Shown: in pieces, positions 42,940 to 50,778 of the stretch
How the letters are laid out: each line of letters opens with the position of its first letter
Position numbering within the stretch: the first letter of the stretch is position 1
DNA from: JBBQER01 sp052148155
Lineage (GTDB): Bacteria; Actinomycetota; Acidimicrobiia; IMCC26256; PALSA-610
Length of the DNA stretch: 64,000 bases
NCBI GenBank assembly: GCA_052148155.1
Contig: JBKQIY010000248.1
Span: 3,125 to 67,124, forward strand
Direction: 5' to 3'
Notes under the pieces: generated by a model
The model's database searches: none
Told to the model about the DNA's origin: nothing
Seen by the model: the letters and a program-made list of their open reading frames with translations, nothing else
Translations under genes and position numbers: made by a program

Positions 42940-43478
42940 CGGACACCCCTCGTCTCGAGAGCGAACGTTTGGTGCTCCGCCGGTGGGACACCGTGAGCGA
43001 CCTCGACCCCTACGCTGCGCTGTGCGCCGATCCGGACGTGATGCGCTTCATCGGCGACGGCGCGACCCAGACCCGCGCCGAGTCCGCCGAGCGGCTCCGC
43101 GCGTTCGAACAGCTATGGCACGAGCGCGGATTCGGTCTCTTCGCGTTGGAACTGACGACCACGGGTGAGCTGATCGGCTTCGCCGGACTCGCGGTCCCCG
43201 ACTTCTTGCCTGAGATCATGCCGGCGGTCGAGATCGGATGGCGTCTCGGACGGGCGCACTGGGGACACGGCTACGCCACCGAAGCCGCCCGCAGCGTCCT
43301 ATTGTTCGGATTCGATCGCGTGCACCTCGAACGTATCCTGAGCGTGCACGCGGTCGGCAACGACGCGTCGGCCAACGTGATGCGCAAGATCGGCATGCGC
43401 CTCGAACGCGAAACCATCCATCCCGGCAACGGACGTGCCGTACGCGTCTACGCGATCGATCGGCCCGTCACCCGCTGA
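42933..43478 (+). CDS. GNAT acetyltransferase, RimJ/RimL-like
   Basis: 181 residues. LESERLVLRRW at the start, EIGWRLGRAHWGHGYATEA (acetyl-CoA-binding R/Q-x-x-G-x-G/A variant, about 100-118) and SVHAVGNDASANVMRKIGM are diagnostic of RimJ/RimL-type N-acetyltransferases. GTG 42933 overlaps the nitroreductase stop by 7 nt, an arrangement for coupled translation. The 3' end overlaps the convergent Gfo/Idh gene by 11 bp. Target amine unknown. Confidence 0.9.
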   Translation: MVADTPRLESERLVLRRWDTVSDLDPYAALCADPDVMRFIGDGATQTRAESAERLRAFEQLWHERGFGLFALELTTTGELIGFAGLAVPDFLPEIMPAVEIGWRLGRAHWGHGYATEAARSVLLFGFDRVHLERILSVHAVGNDASANVMRKIGMRLERETIHPGNGRAVRVYAIDRPVTR

Positions 43479-44529
43479 CAACCTGCACCGCCCCGCCGGC
43501 CGCAGCCGACCTGCGGATCGCGTCGAGGACTCGCATGCAGGCCAGACCGTCAGCGAAGGTCGGGACGGGAACATGTTCGGTCCCGCGCCGCCCCTCGGCA
43601 CCCGCGCGCAGCGCCTCGCACAACCGCGTATACGGACCGAGCTCGAGATGTGTGTAGCGGTGGCGTGGATCGTCGTTCGCGGGTCGGGTCGCGCCGAACG
43701 CCAAGTCGTCCGGCACGCCGAGCATCCGCCGACCGGTCCGGTCCGAGAGCCACACGCCCTCGGACGCGACCTCGAGCGTGCCTTCGGTTCCTGCGACCAT
43801 CGCAACACCGACGACGTTCGGTGTCCAAGAGGCCGCGGTTTGTTGGAGCATCACTTCCACTGCCCCGTGCACCGACATCCGCACCGCGAACGAATCTTCG
43901 GCGCCAACACGCCGTGCGACGGTCGGAAGCGACGCGCTGACGCTGACGACATCGCCGAACCACGTCCGGACCTGGTCGACGAGATGCGAGCCGGACGCGC
44001 CGAGCCAGCCCCCGCCGCGCGCTGCATCGAACCACCAGTCGGGCACGCGCGTGTTCGGATCGGCGACGAGGGGAACATACTGGACCAGCGTGGCCAGACG
44101 CGGTTCGCCGATCAGACCGCCGGCGATGACCCGGGCGACCAGCGCGCGTTCCGGCGTCCATCGAAATTCGTGACCGACCAGGGCGGTGACTCCGGCCCGA
44201 TCGGCGGCCGCGACCATCGCGGCTGCTTCGATGGCGTCGAGAGCGAACGGTTTTTCGCAGATGACGTGGCGTCCGGCGTCGCACGCCTCGATCGCGAGCG
44301 CGCAATGCGCGAACGGTGGCGTGGCGATCGTCACAGCATCGACGCCGGCGAACGTGAGCGCGTCGCCGAGTGATGCGGCCACGTTCGGGACACCGAGCCG
44401 TTCGGCTCGTCGCGCGGTCCGTTCCTGATCTCGTCCGACGAGCGCGACGACGTCGAAGCCCGCCGCGCGCAGCGCGGGCACGTGGACCCGGGCACCGAAT
44501 CCGGTTCCGACGACCGCGACGCCGGTCAT
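43468..44529 (-). CDS. Gfo/Idh/MocA-family oxidoreductase
   Basis: 353 residues. N-terminal Rossmann GTGFGARVH (about 8-16), then ATPPFAHCALAIEA and CEKPFALD (the EKP motif, about 92-99) place it firmly in the Gfo/Idh/MocA family, NAD(P)-dependent sugar or diol dehydrogenases. The C-terminal domain has GGGWLGASGSHLVDQ, supplying the His of the active site. ATG 44529. Sixteen bp downstream of a D-2-hydroxyacid dehydrogenase gene on the same strand, so likely one operon. Confidence 0.9.
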   Translation of the reverse strand: MTGVAVVGTGFGARVHVPALRAAGFDVVALVGRDQERTARRAERLGVPNVAASLGDALTFAGVDAVTIATPPFAHCALAIEACDAGRHVICEKPFALDAIEAAAMVAAADRAGVTALVGHEFRWTPERALVARVIAGGLIGEPRLATLVQYVPLVADPNTRVPDWWFDAARGGGWLGASGSHLVDQVRTWFGDVVSVSASLPTVARRVGAEDSFAVRMSVHGAVEVMLQQTAASWTPNVVGVAMVAGTEGTLEVASEGVWLSDRTGRRMLGVPDDLAFGATRPANDDPRHRYTHLELGPYTRLCEALRAGAEGRRGTEHVPVPTFADGLACMRVLDAIRRSAAAGGAVQVVSG

Positions 44530-44545
44530 GGGGTGCGGGTCATCG

Positions 44546-45484
44546 TTAGTAGCCCTCGTCGGGATCGACGACTTCTCGCAACGGCTCGCCCCGAGCGAAG
44601 CGGCCCAGGTTGTCGACAAAGATGTCGACCGCCGCGCGTTGCAGATCAGGCGTGTACCACGACACGTGCGCCGACAACCTGACCTGCGGATGCGAGTACA
44701 GCCAGTGACCCTCCGGCGTCGGTTCCGGCTCGACGGTGTCGAGCGTCGCGTTCGCGACCCGACCGTCGTCGAGCGCGAGACGCAGCGCTTCGTGATCGAC
44801 GAGCGCACCCCGTGCGATGTTCACGAGGTGAACGCCGGCTTTGACCTCCGCCAAGACGTCGGCGTTGACGAGATGCTGCGTCTTCGGCGTGGCCGGCGCG
44901 GCGAGCACGAGGTGGTCGGCGTCGGCGACGAGGTCGGTCATCGAGCGCACGATTCGTACTCCAGGAACCGGGCTGGGTGCGTCGGTGCGGCGCAGCGCGA
45001 CCACGTTCATATCGAACGCGAGGGCACGCCGCGCGATCGCGGTTCCGATCCCGCCGAACCCGACCAGCGCCAATGTGCTGTTGGCCATGGAATCGAACGC
45101 CGGAGAGGGGAAGTTCCAATGTCGAGGTGGTTCGTGAAGCCATGTTTGCGGCATGCGCTTCGCCCATGCGAGCACCGCGGCCATCACCCATTCGGAGATC
45201 GGCACGGCGCTGGCCCCCCGCGCGCAGGTGACGACCCTGCCGTCGAAGATCGAACGGGGGACCTTGTCGACGCCGGTTCCCGATGTCTGTACCCAGCGCA
45301 CGCCGGCCGCGTCGATCCAGCGGGCAATGTCGTCCCACGCGAAGTAGCCGCCGAAGAACACGTCGGCCGCGAGCCCGGCGGGAGGATCGCCGGGCGCGAA
45401 CTCGATGAGTTCGACGTCGGGACGGGCGTTGGCGATCAGTGCGGCCGCACCGGCACCCATTTGGTTGATTACCCGCAGGCCCAT
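44546..45484 (-). CDS. D-2-hydroxyacid dehydrogenase (NAD-dependent)
   Basis: 312 residues. Cofactor motif VGFGGIGTAIARRA (about 140-153) and all three catalytic positions: Arg in NIARGALVD, Glu in DTVEPEP and His in SAHVSW. Reduces 2-keto acids or glyoxylate-type substrates. ATG 45484 (MGLRVINQMG) gives a natural start; the frame is open further upstream. The divergent SMP-30-like gene starts 115 bp away, and the shared region shows no CTGAC operator. Confidence 0.9.
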   Translation of the reverse strand: MGLRVINQMGAGAAALIANARPDVELIEFAPGDPPAGLAADVFFGGYFAWDDIARWIDAAGVRWVQTSGTGVDKVPRSIFDGRVVTCARGASAVPISEWVMAAVLAWAKRMPQTWLHEPPRHWNFPSPAFDSMANSTLALVGFGGIGTAIARRALAFDMNVVALRRTDAPSPVPGVRIVRSMTDLVADADHLVLAAPATPKTQHLVNADVLAEVKAGVHLVNIARGALVDHEALRLALDDGRVANATLDTVEPEPTPEGHWLYSHPQVRLSAHVSWYTPDLQRAAVDIFVDNLGRFARGEPLREVVDPDEGY

Positions 45485-45599
45485 GAGCGGCGAGCCTACG
45501 CGCGGGCTCGGCGCAGATCTGCCGGCGGCTCTCGAACGCGGTCGGGGCGTCGACGACAACGGTCAGGCGTACGACCGACGAGCTGGCAGACTCTCGCTC

Positions 45600-46487
45600 A
45601 TGAAGTCCGAGGTCGTCGCGACTGGTATCGCCTTCGCCGAAGGTCCGGTGTGGTGTCACGACGGGACCGTTGTCGTGACGAGCGTCGCCGCCGGCGCGTT
45701 GTATCGGGTCTGGCCGGAACAGTTGCGGGCCGAGGTCTGCGCGACGACAACTGGCGGCGCGAACGGCGCCGCGCTGGCTTCGGACGGCTCGATCCTCGTG
45801 ACCCAGAACGGCGGCATGGACTTCTCGAACCTGCCGGGCGTGCAGGGCACGCTTCCGACGTCGGTGCCGGCGACGCCTGGCCTCCAACTCGCGCGTCCCG
45901 ACGGTACTGTCATCTATCTCGCCGACCACGATCTGCACGGCCCGAACGATCTTGCGATCGCGGCGGACGGCGCCGTGTACTTCACCGATCCCGGCCACTG
46001 GCCGCCACCAGCGGATCGCGAGATCGGACGGGTGATGGTGTACGAACGAGACGGATCGGTCCACCCGTTCGCGAGCGGCTTCGTGTACTGCAACGGCATC
46101 GCGTTCGAACGCGACGGCACCGTGGTGGTCGTCGAGCGTCAGGGCTTGCAGCGCGTGTACGCCGACGGCAGCCGCGAATGGGTGATCGAGACGCTTGGGC
46201 GGGGCGGCGGCGACGGCTTCTGCCTCGACGAGGCGGGCCGCTTCTACGTGGCTTGCACGATCGAGCATGGCATCCGTGTCGTCGAGCCCGACGGATCCGT
46301 CGCCGATTTCTGGCCGATCGAAGGCAAGGGTCTGTGCACCAACTGCTGCTTCGGGGGCACGGACCTGCGGACGCTGTTCGTCGCGGACGCGCTGCCCGGC
46401 AATCTCGTCGCGTTCGATGCCTGCCCCACCCCTGGCCTCGCGCTCGCGACGTGGCCCGGCCCGTCCGGACCGATCGAGCGGGCGTGA
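45600..46487 (+). CDS. SMP-30/gluconolactonase-like beta-propeller hydrolase
   Basis: 295 residues. Propeller blades recognisable by AEGPVW (14-19; Glu is a metal ligand), GGANGAAL, HGPNDLAIAADGAVYFTDP (about 113-131, Asn and Asp ligands) and CNGIAFERDG. The C-terminal blade contains NCCFGGTDLRTLFVADA. Ca- or Zn-dependent lactonase activity is expected; the lactone is not known. Next to two sugar/hydroxyacid dehydrogenases, so a sugar-acid pathway is plausible. A gap of 46 bp separates it from the convergent TIM-barrel gene. Confidence 0.9.
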   Translation: MKSEVVATGIAFAEGPVWCHDGTVVVTSVAAGALYRVWPEQLRAEVCATTTGGANGAALASDGSILVTQNGGMDFSNLPGVQGTLPTSVPATPGLQLARPDGTVIYLADHDLHGPNDLAIAADGAVYFTDPGHWPPPADREIGRVMVYERDGSVHPFASGFVYCNGIAFERDGTVVVVERQGLQRVYADGSREWVIETLGRGGGDGFCLDEAGRFYVACTIEHGIRVVEPDGSVADFWPIEGKGLCTNCCFGGTDLRTLFVADALPGNLVAFDACPTPGLALATWPGPSGPIERA

Positions 46488-46533
46488 ACACGAACCGCGA
46501 CGTCGGTTTCGGCGCCGCTGGCGGCGTATCAGC

Positions 46534-47163
46534 TCACAGGGCGCGTAGCCGGGAGGCGAGGTCGGCCGCCCAGGCTTCGGGGTCGTCGAGCGCCCAGCCG
46601 TTGTCGGGAAGATCGAAGTACTCGACGCTCAGCCGCCCCTGGTAGTCGAGCTCGCTCAATCGGGCGAGCACTGCGCCGAAGTCGACAACGCCGCTCGGGT
46701 CGTCGACATGGACCTGTGTATGGCCGCGTTTGGCCTGGCGGAGCTGCACGTGATCGGCAAGGTCGAGCAGCTCGCACGGGTCGCCGCCCCAGTCGGCGAC
46801 GTGGCCTGTGTCGACGAGAAGACGCAGACCTGGGACTTCGTCACGGAACGCACGTACCGCGTCGGCCGAGTTGACCACGGCACCGGCCCACGGCTCGAGC
46901 AACGCGCCGGGGGCGGCGGTCCACCATCGGACCGCGCGCTCCCACATCCCGTCGCCGTCGGCTGGGGCGGGCGTCGCACACCAACCGGCCTGCGGCTTGG
47001 GGAACGCGGTCGGACATCCGATCGGCAGCGCGAGCGACGTGGCATCCGACCCGACAAGCGGATCGATGTGCTCGTATCCATCGGCTTGCGCCGCAGACGC
47101 ACGCGCCGCGACGTTGCCCCGACGGGCGTAGACGATATCGACGACGCCGAGCGGCCACCGCAT
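46534..47163 (-). CDS. Sugar phosphate isomerase/epimerase-like TIM-barrel protein
   Basis: 209 residues, short for the AP-endonuclease-2/xylose-isomerase-like family (usually 250-300). Pattern: DGYEHIDPL near the N-terminus, LLEPWAG, LLVDTGHVADWGGDP (about 115-129, a metal-site His and Asp), HVQLRQAK and GRLSVEYFDLP with the late metal-ligand Glu. It begins 5 bp after the SDR stop, so it is the last gene of the MaoC-SDR operon, where a sugar enzyme is unexpected. Substrate unknown. Confidence 0.75.
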   Translation of the reverse strand: MRWPLGVVDIVYARRGNVAARASAAQADGYEHIDPLVGSDATSLALPIGCPTAFPKPQAGWCATPAPADGDGMWERAVRWWTAAPGALLEPWAGAVVNSADAVRAFRDEVPGLRLLVDTGHVADWGGDPCELLDLADHVQLRQAKRGHTQVHVDDPSGVVDFGAVLARLSELDYQGRLSVEYFDLPDNGWALDDPEAWAADLASRLRAL

Positions 47164-47168
47164 GATCG

Positions 47169-48059
47169 TTACTGCTGCATCGACTGGGGCATCACCATGC
47201 CGACGTGCTGCAAATGTTGACCGAGCGTCTTGTCGAAGTCTTGGGCGACCTCGCTGGGCGACCAGCCGCCGTCGCGCCACATCCATGCGATCTGCTTGGG
47301 CTGTTGGAAGATGGTGTACGCATACTCGGTGCGTCCGAGGATCTGTCCGTTGACGTGACCGGCGTGTTCCGATGCGACGTAGGCCACCAGCGGCGCGTTC
47401 AGGGCAGGATCCTCCTCCGCTGGAGGTTCGGCGCCGGTGCGTTCGAACAGTGATGCGGTCATACGCGTCGCGCCCGACGGCGCGATCGCGTTGACGGTGA
47501 TGCCGTATTTGCCGAGTTCGAGCGACCAGACGAAGGTCATACCCATGATCCCGGCCTTCGCGGCGCCGTAGTTGGTCTGCCCGAAGTTGCCGCGCAGTCC
47601 GGCCGACGACGTGATGTTGACGATGCGGCCGTATCCCTTGTCCTTCATGACAGGCGCTGCATGCCGGGTGCAGTTGAACGTGCCTTTGAGATGCACGCCG
47701 ATCACCGCGTCGAAGTCGGACTCCTCCATCTTGAGCAGCGATCGGTCGCGGACGATGCCGGCATTGTTGACGAGGATGTCGACGGTGCCGAACGAGTCGA
47801 CGGCGGTCTGCACGATCCGACCGGCCGCGTCGAAGTCGCTGACAGAGTCATAGTTGGGCACCGCCTCGCCGCCGAGCGCTTCGATTTCCTTGCATACTTG
47901 CGCCGCTGGGTCCTCTTCGGTGCCGCGCCCGTCGAGTGAGACACCGACGTCGTTCACGACGACCTTGGCACCCTCACGTCCGAAGCACCGCGCGAACTCG
48001 CGTCCGATTCCGCGTCCGGACCCGGTGACGATCGCGACGCGGCCGTCGAGAAGGCTCAC
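47169..48059 (-). CDS. MFE-2-type 3-hydroxyacyl-CoA dehydrogenase (SDR family)
   Basis: 296 residues from GTG 48059. TGSGRGIG, VVNDVG, NYDSVSDFDAA, VNNAGIVRDRSL and catalytic N-Y-G-A-A-K (GQTNYGAAKAG). The same motif layout as 13681-14601, i.e. the (3R)-hydroxyacyl-CoA dehydrogenase domain of peroxisomal MFE-2, here as a separate protein. The MaoC hydratase, its natural partner, is 2 bp upstream. Together they perform hydration and oxidation steps of a beta-oxidation cycle, and the operator at 48508 would control both. Confidence 0.92.
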   Translation of the reverse strand: MSLLDGRVAIVTGSGRGIGREFARCFGREGAKVVVNDVGVSLDGRGTEEDPAAQVCKEIEALGGEAVPNYDSVSDFDAAGRIVQTAVDSFGTVDILVNNAGIVRDRSLLKMEESDFDAVIGVHLKGTFNCTRHAAPVMKDKGYGRIVNITSSAGLRGNFGQTNYGAAKAGIMGMTFVWSLELGKYGITVNAIAPSGATRMTASLFERTGAEPPAEEDPALNAPLVAYVASEHAGHVNGQILGRTEYAYTIFQQPKQIAWMWRDGGWSPSEVAQDFDKTLGQHLQHVGMVMPQSMQQ

Positions 48060-48061
48060 CG

Positions 48062-48487
48062 TCAGCCTGCAACGGCCGCGGTCGCGGCGCCCGTGATGGC
48101 CTGATCGCCATGTTGGTTGGCGACCGTGAGATCGACGTCGACGAGGTGCTCGCCGCCAACCTCGCGTTTGGCGGTCACGACCGCGGTGCAGGTCAAGACG
48201 TCGCCGGGCCACACCTGCTTCGCGAAACGGACCTGGAGCCGGCGGATGGCCTCCGGTCCGAACCAGTCCTTCACGACCCGCGCCGCGAGACCCATCGAAA
48301 GCATGCCGTGCCCGAACACGGACGGATTGCCGACCTGAGCCGCGATCGTGTCGTCGTGATGCATGGGGTTGAAATCGCCGGACGCGCCGGCATACCGTAC
48401 GAACATCGTGCGTGTCAGCGCCGGAAATTCCTCGGTGCGCCGATCGCCGACCTGCACGCTCGCGTACGTCACGTCAGTCGCGCTCAC
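48062..48487 (-). CDS. MaoC-family (R)-specific enoyl-CoA hydratase
   Basis: 141 residues, a single hot-dog fold. The hydratase-2 motif is intact: YAGASGDFNPMHHDD (about 32-46) with catalytic Asp and His, then FGHGMLSMG. Adds water to trans-2-enoyl-CoA to give (3R)-hydroxyacyl-CoA, the substrate of the MFE-2-type dehydrogenase encoded 2 bp downstream. GTG start preceded by GAGGGGTGAGG. First gene of the operon; the CTGAC-N6-GTCAG operator is 21 bp upstream, and the TetR gene is divergent. Confidence 0.92.
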   Translation of the reverse strand: MSATDVTYASVQVGDRRTEEFPALTRTMFVRYAGASGDFNPMHHDDTIAAQVGNPSVFGHGMLSMGLAARVVKDWFGPEAIRRLQVRFAKQVWPGDVLTCTAVVTAKREVGGEHLVDVDLTVANQHGDQAITGAATAAVAG

Positions 48488-48507
48488 ACCTCACCCCTCG
48501 GTCGTTG

Positions 48508-48529
48508 CTGACATTGGCGTCAGAGCGTA
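48508..48529 (-). promoter_or_regulatory. TetR-type operator between the MaoC operon and the tetR gene
   Basis: CTGACATTGGCGTCAG (48508-48523) matches the five-site consensus perfectly in both arms. On the minus strand the TACGCT box (48524-48529) directly adjoins it, so the operator covers the start of the MaoC transcript. It is about 80 bp from the tetR start, and this adjacency makes that TetR the leading candidate regulator. Confidence 0.7.
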
Positions 48530-48604
48530 GCGGCGCGGGCCAGACCCAGTCAGGCCGAGCGAACCCAAGGTGACACAGGCGTCGGGTCCACGTACCCTCA
48601 CCCG

Positions 48605-49288
48605 GTGCCCCGCGCGAACGGAACCGCCGGAAGCCCGCGTGCTCGGCGTGAGGCATTACCAGCGGGTCGCGCCGGTGTCCGTACGCCTGCACCCGCGGTA
48701 CGGGAGTTGCGGACCCGCGGTCAGCGCACGATGCGCCAGCTTCTCGATGCCGGCGTCGAGGTGTTTGCGTCGAAGGGTTACTTCGCGGCGCGGGTCGATG
48801 ACATCGTGAAGCTGGCCCGCACGTCGCACGGGACGTTCTATCTGTACTTCTCGAACAAGGAGGAGCTGTTCCGGGCCCTCGCGGCGGAGGTATCTGACGA
48901 GATGCAGACGTTGGCAGAGTCGCTCGGGCCGCTTGAGCCCGGATCCGCTGGCGAGGAGTCGCTGCGCGCGTGGATCGTGCAGTTCGCCGATCTGTACGAG
49001 CGGTACGGGCCGGTCATTCGCGCGTGGACCGAGGCCGAGATCGGCAGTCACGAGTTCGGTCGGCTCGGCAACGACGTCTTGGTGCGGTTCACGCGGGTGT
49101 TGTCCGCACGGATCGCGCAGGCGGGGCCAACCGGTCTTGATTCGACGATCGCGGCGGTCGCGCTGGTCGCGATGTTCGAACGACTCAACTACTACGCGCT
49201 CGCCGGTCAGGTACGGGCCCGACGCGAAGATATTGTCGGCACCCTCGCGCTGGTGACCCAGCGTGCCGTGTTCGGTTCAGGCACCTGA
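48605..49288 (+). CDS. TetR-family transcriptional regulator (candidate regulator of the CTGAC regulon)
   Basis: 227 residues from GTG 48605; the first 35 or so are Arg/Pro-rich and may be unstructured. HTH at about 45-90: LLDAGVEVFASKGYFAARVD, then KLARTSHGTFYLYFSNKEEL, which is a standard TetR DNA-binding domain. The rest is the helical ligand-binding domain. TACCCT (48593-48598) ends 6 nt before GTG with no ribosome site, so the mRNA is likely leaderless. Divergent from the MaoC operon with the operator between. Acyl-CoA is a likely ligand by context only. Its 3' end overlaps livF by 12 bp. Confidence 0.9.
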   Translation: MPRANGTAGSPRARREALPAGRAGVRTPAPAVRELRTRGQRTMRQLLDAGVEVFASKGYFAARVDDIVKLARTSHGTFYLYFSNKEELFRALAAEVSDEMQTLAESLGPLEPGSAGEESLRAWIVQFADLYERYGPVIRAWTEAEIGSHEFGRLGNDVLVRFTRVLSARIAQAGPTGLDSTIAAVALVAMFERLNYYALAGQVRARREDIVGTLALVTQRAVFGSGT

Positions 49289-50020
49289 CGGGTCGCCGCC
49301 GAGCAGCCGCGTCTGGAGGTCGCCGAGCTCCGAGACCGGGCCCGAGTAGGCAACCTCACCTTTGGTCAGCACGACTGCGTCGTCGGCGATCGCGAGCGCA
49401 TGATGGACGTGCTGTTCGATGATCACCAGGGTCGTGCCAGCCGAGCGGATCGTATCGAGCGTGCGGTACACCTCGTCGATGATGATCGGAGCCAATCCGA
49501 GTGAGAGTTCGTCGGCGATCAGCAGCCGTGGTTTTTCGACGAGGACTCGCGCCAAAGAGAGCATTCGCTGCTCACCTCCAGAAAGGGTTCCGGCGAGCTG
49601 GGTCCGTCGCTCGCTGAGCCGCGGGAACAAGCGGTACGCCTCATCGAGGGCGTCGCGTACTCCTGCCCGCCCGCGACTGCGTCGAAACGTGAGCTCGAGA
49701 TTCTCTTCGACCGACAGCGACGCGAACACCGACCGCCCCTCGGGTGCGTGTACGACCCCGAGGCGCGCGTAGCGATATGCGGGCGCGCCGGTGAGATCGG
49801 TGCCGTCGACCAGGACGTGACCGCCGGTCGGAACGATGAGCCCCGAGCACACCCGCGCCGTCGTTGTCTTGCCCGAACCGTTAGCGCCGAGCACCGCGAG
49901 CACGCCACCAGCCGGTACCGACAGCGAAAGGCCGAACACCGCACGGAACGGTCCGTATCCCGCGTCGACCGAACGCAGCTCGAGCATCGGCACGGGCTGC
50001 GGTTCGGCGACTGCCGCCAT
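49277..50020 (-). CDS. livF: Branched-chain-amino-acid-type ABC transporter ATPase LivF
   Basis: 247 residues. Walker A GANGSGKTT, signature LSGGEQRMLSLARVL, Walker B LLIADELSLGLAP (the ADELSLGLAP variant is typical of LivF). Energises import through the fused permease. ATG overlaps the LivG stop by 1 nt. Last gene of the transporter operon. The 3' end overlaps the convergent tetR gene by 12 bp. Substrate need not be an amino acid; Liv-type systems in actinobacteria also import aromatic and aliphatic acids. Confidence 0.93.
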   Translation of the reverse strand: MAAVAEPQPVPMLELRSVDAGYGPFRAVFGLSLSVPAGGVLAVLGANGSGKTTTARVCSGLIVPTGGHVLVDGTDLTGAPAYRYARLGVVHAPEGRSVFASLSVEENLELTFRRSRGRAGVRDALDEAYRLFPRLSERRTQLAGTLSGGEQRMLSLARVLVEKPRLLIADELSLGLAPIIIDEVYRTLDTIRSAGTTLVIIEQHVHHALAIADDAVVLTKGEVAYSGPVSELGDLQTRLLGGDPSGA

Positions 50021-50778
50021 CAGACGAGATCTCCGAGGTAGGCCCGCCGCACCGCTTCGTCGGCGAACACGCTCGCGGTTGTTCCCGACGCGATGAGCGT
50101 GCCGAAATCGAGTACGAAGACCCGCTCGACGAAGTTGCGGACCAGTTCCACGTCGTGTTCGACAAGCAAGATCGCGACGCCTTGATCACGATGGACCGCG
50201 AGCAGGTTGTCGGCAAGCTCGGCGGTCTCGACACGATCCAATCCCGACGATGGCTCGTCGAGCAGCAACAGCTTGGGCTGCGTCATCAGCGCACGGCCAA
50301 CCTCGACTAGTCGGCCCACTCCGAGACTCAGCGATTCGACCGTCCGGTCGGCGTCGGCCGCCAAGCCCAGCGAATCGAGCATCGTCTGCGCATGGTGACG
50401 CTCTTCGTCGGTGGGACGACCCCGGAACAACAGGTCTTTCCAGAGCGCGCCGTTCCCGGCCCGCACCCGGTCGGCGATCAGAAAATGTTCGCGTGGCGTC
50501 ATGCCTGTGAAGAGCTCGACGCGCTGAAAGGTCCGGGCGATGCCCAGCCGCGCCCGCGCGTACGTCGGGACGCCGACGAGGTCACGACCCGCGAAAGTCA
50601 CGGTGCCACCATCGGGACGCAGCTGTCCCAACAAGCAGTTGAAGAACGTGGTCTTGCCGGCTCCGTTCGGTCCGATGAGTCCGACGATCTCACGCTCGTT
50701 GACGTCGAGGCTGACCTGATTGAGCGCGTTGATGCCCGCAAACCGCTTCGATATTTCGTTCGCCTCGAGCAGACTCAC
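50020..50778 (-). CDS. livG: Branched-chain-amino-acid-type ABC transporter ATPase LivG
   Basis: 252 residues. Walker A GPNGAGKTT, Walker B LLLLDEPSSGLD and switch His in LVEHDVELV are intact. The signature reads SLSLGVGRLVEVGRAL in place of a canonical LSGGQ; LivG proteins commonly diverge here (for example YGDQRR), but this form is unusual. Overlaps the permease gene by 4 bp (ATGA) and LivF by 1 nt, so translation is coupled along the operon. Confidence 0.92.
   Translation of the reverse strand: MSLLEANEISKRFAGINALNQVSLDVNEREIVGLIGPNGAGKTTFFNCLLGQLRPDGGTVTFAGRDLVGVPTYARARLGIARTFQRVELFTGMTPREHFLIADRVRAGNGALWKDLLFRGRPTDEERHHAQTMLDSLGLAADADRTVESLSLGVGRLVEVGRALMTQPKLLLLDEPSSGLDRVETAELADNLLAVHRDQGVAILLVEHDVELVRNFVERVFVLDFGTLIASGTTASVFADEAVRRAYLGDLV

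Noticed and set aside
45551..45566. GTCAG half-site upstream of the SMP-30-like gene as a sixth regulon operator
   Set aside because: The partner arm at the required 6-nt spacing reads CGACG, so there is no palindrome.
46488..46533. GCCGC/GCGGC hairpin between the SMP-30-like and TIM-barrel genes as a bidirectional terminator
   Set aside because: The stem is only five pairs with a two-base loop, which is not a plausible hairpin.
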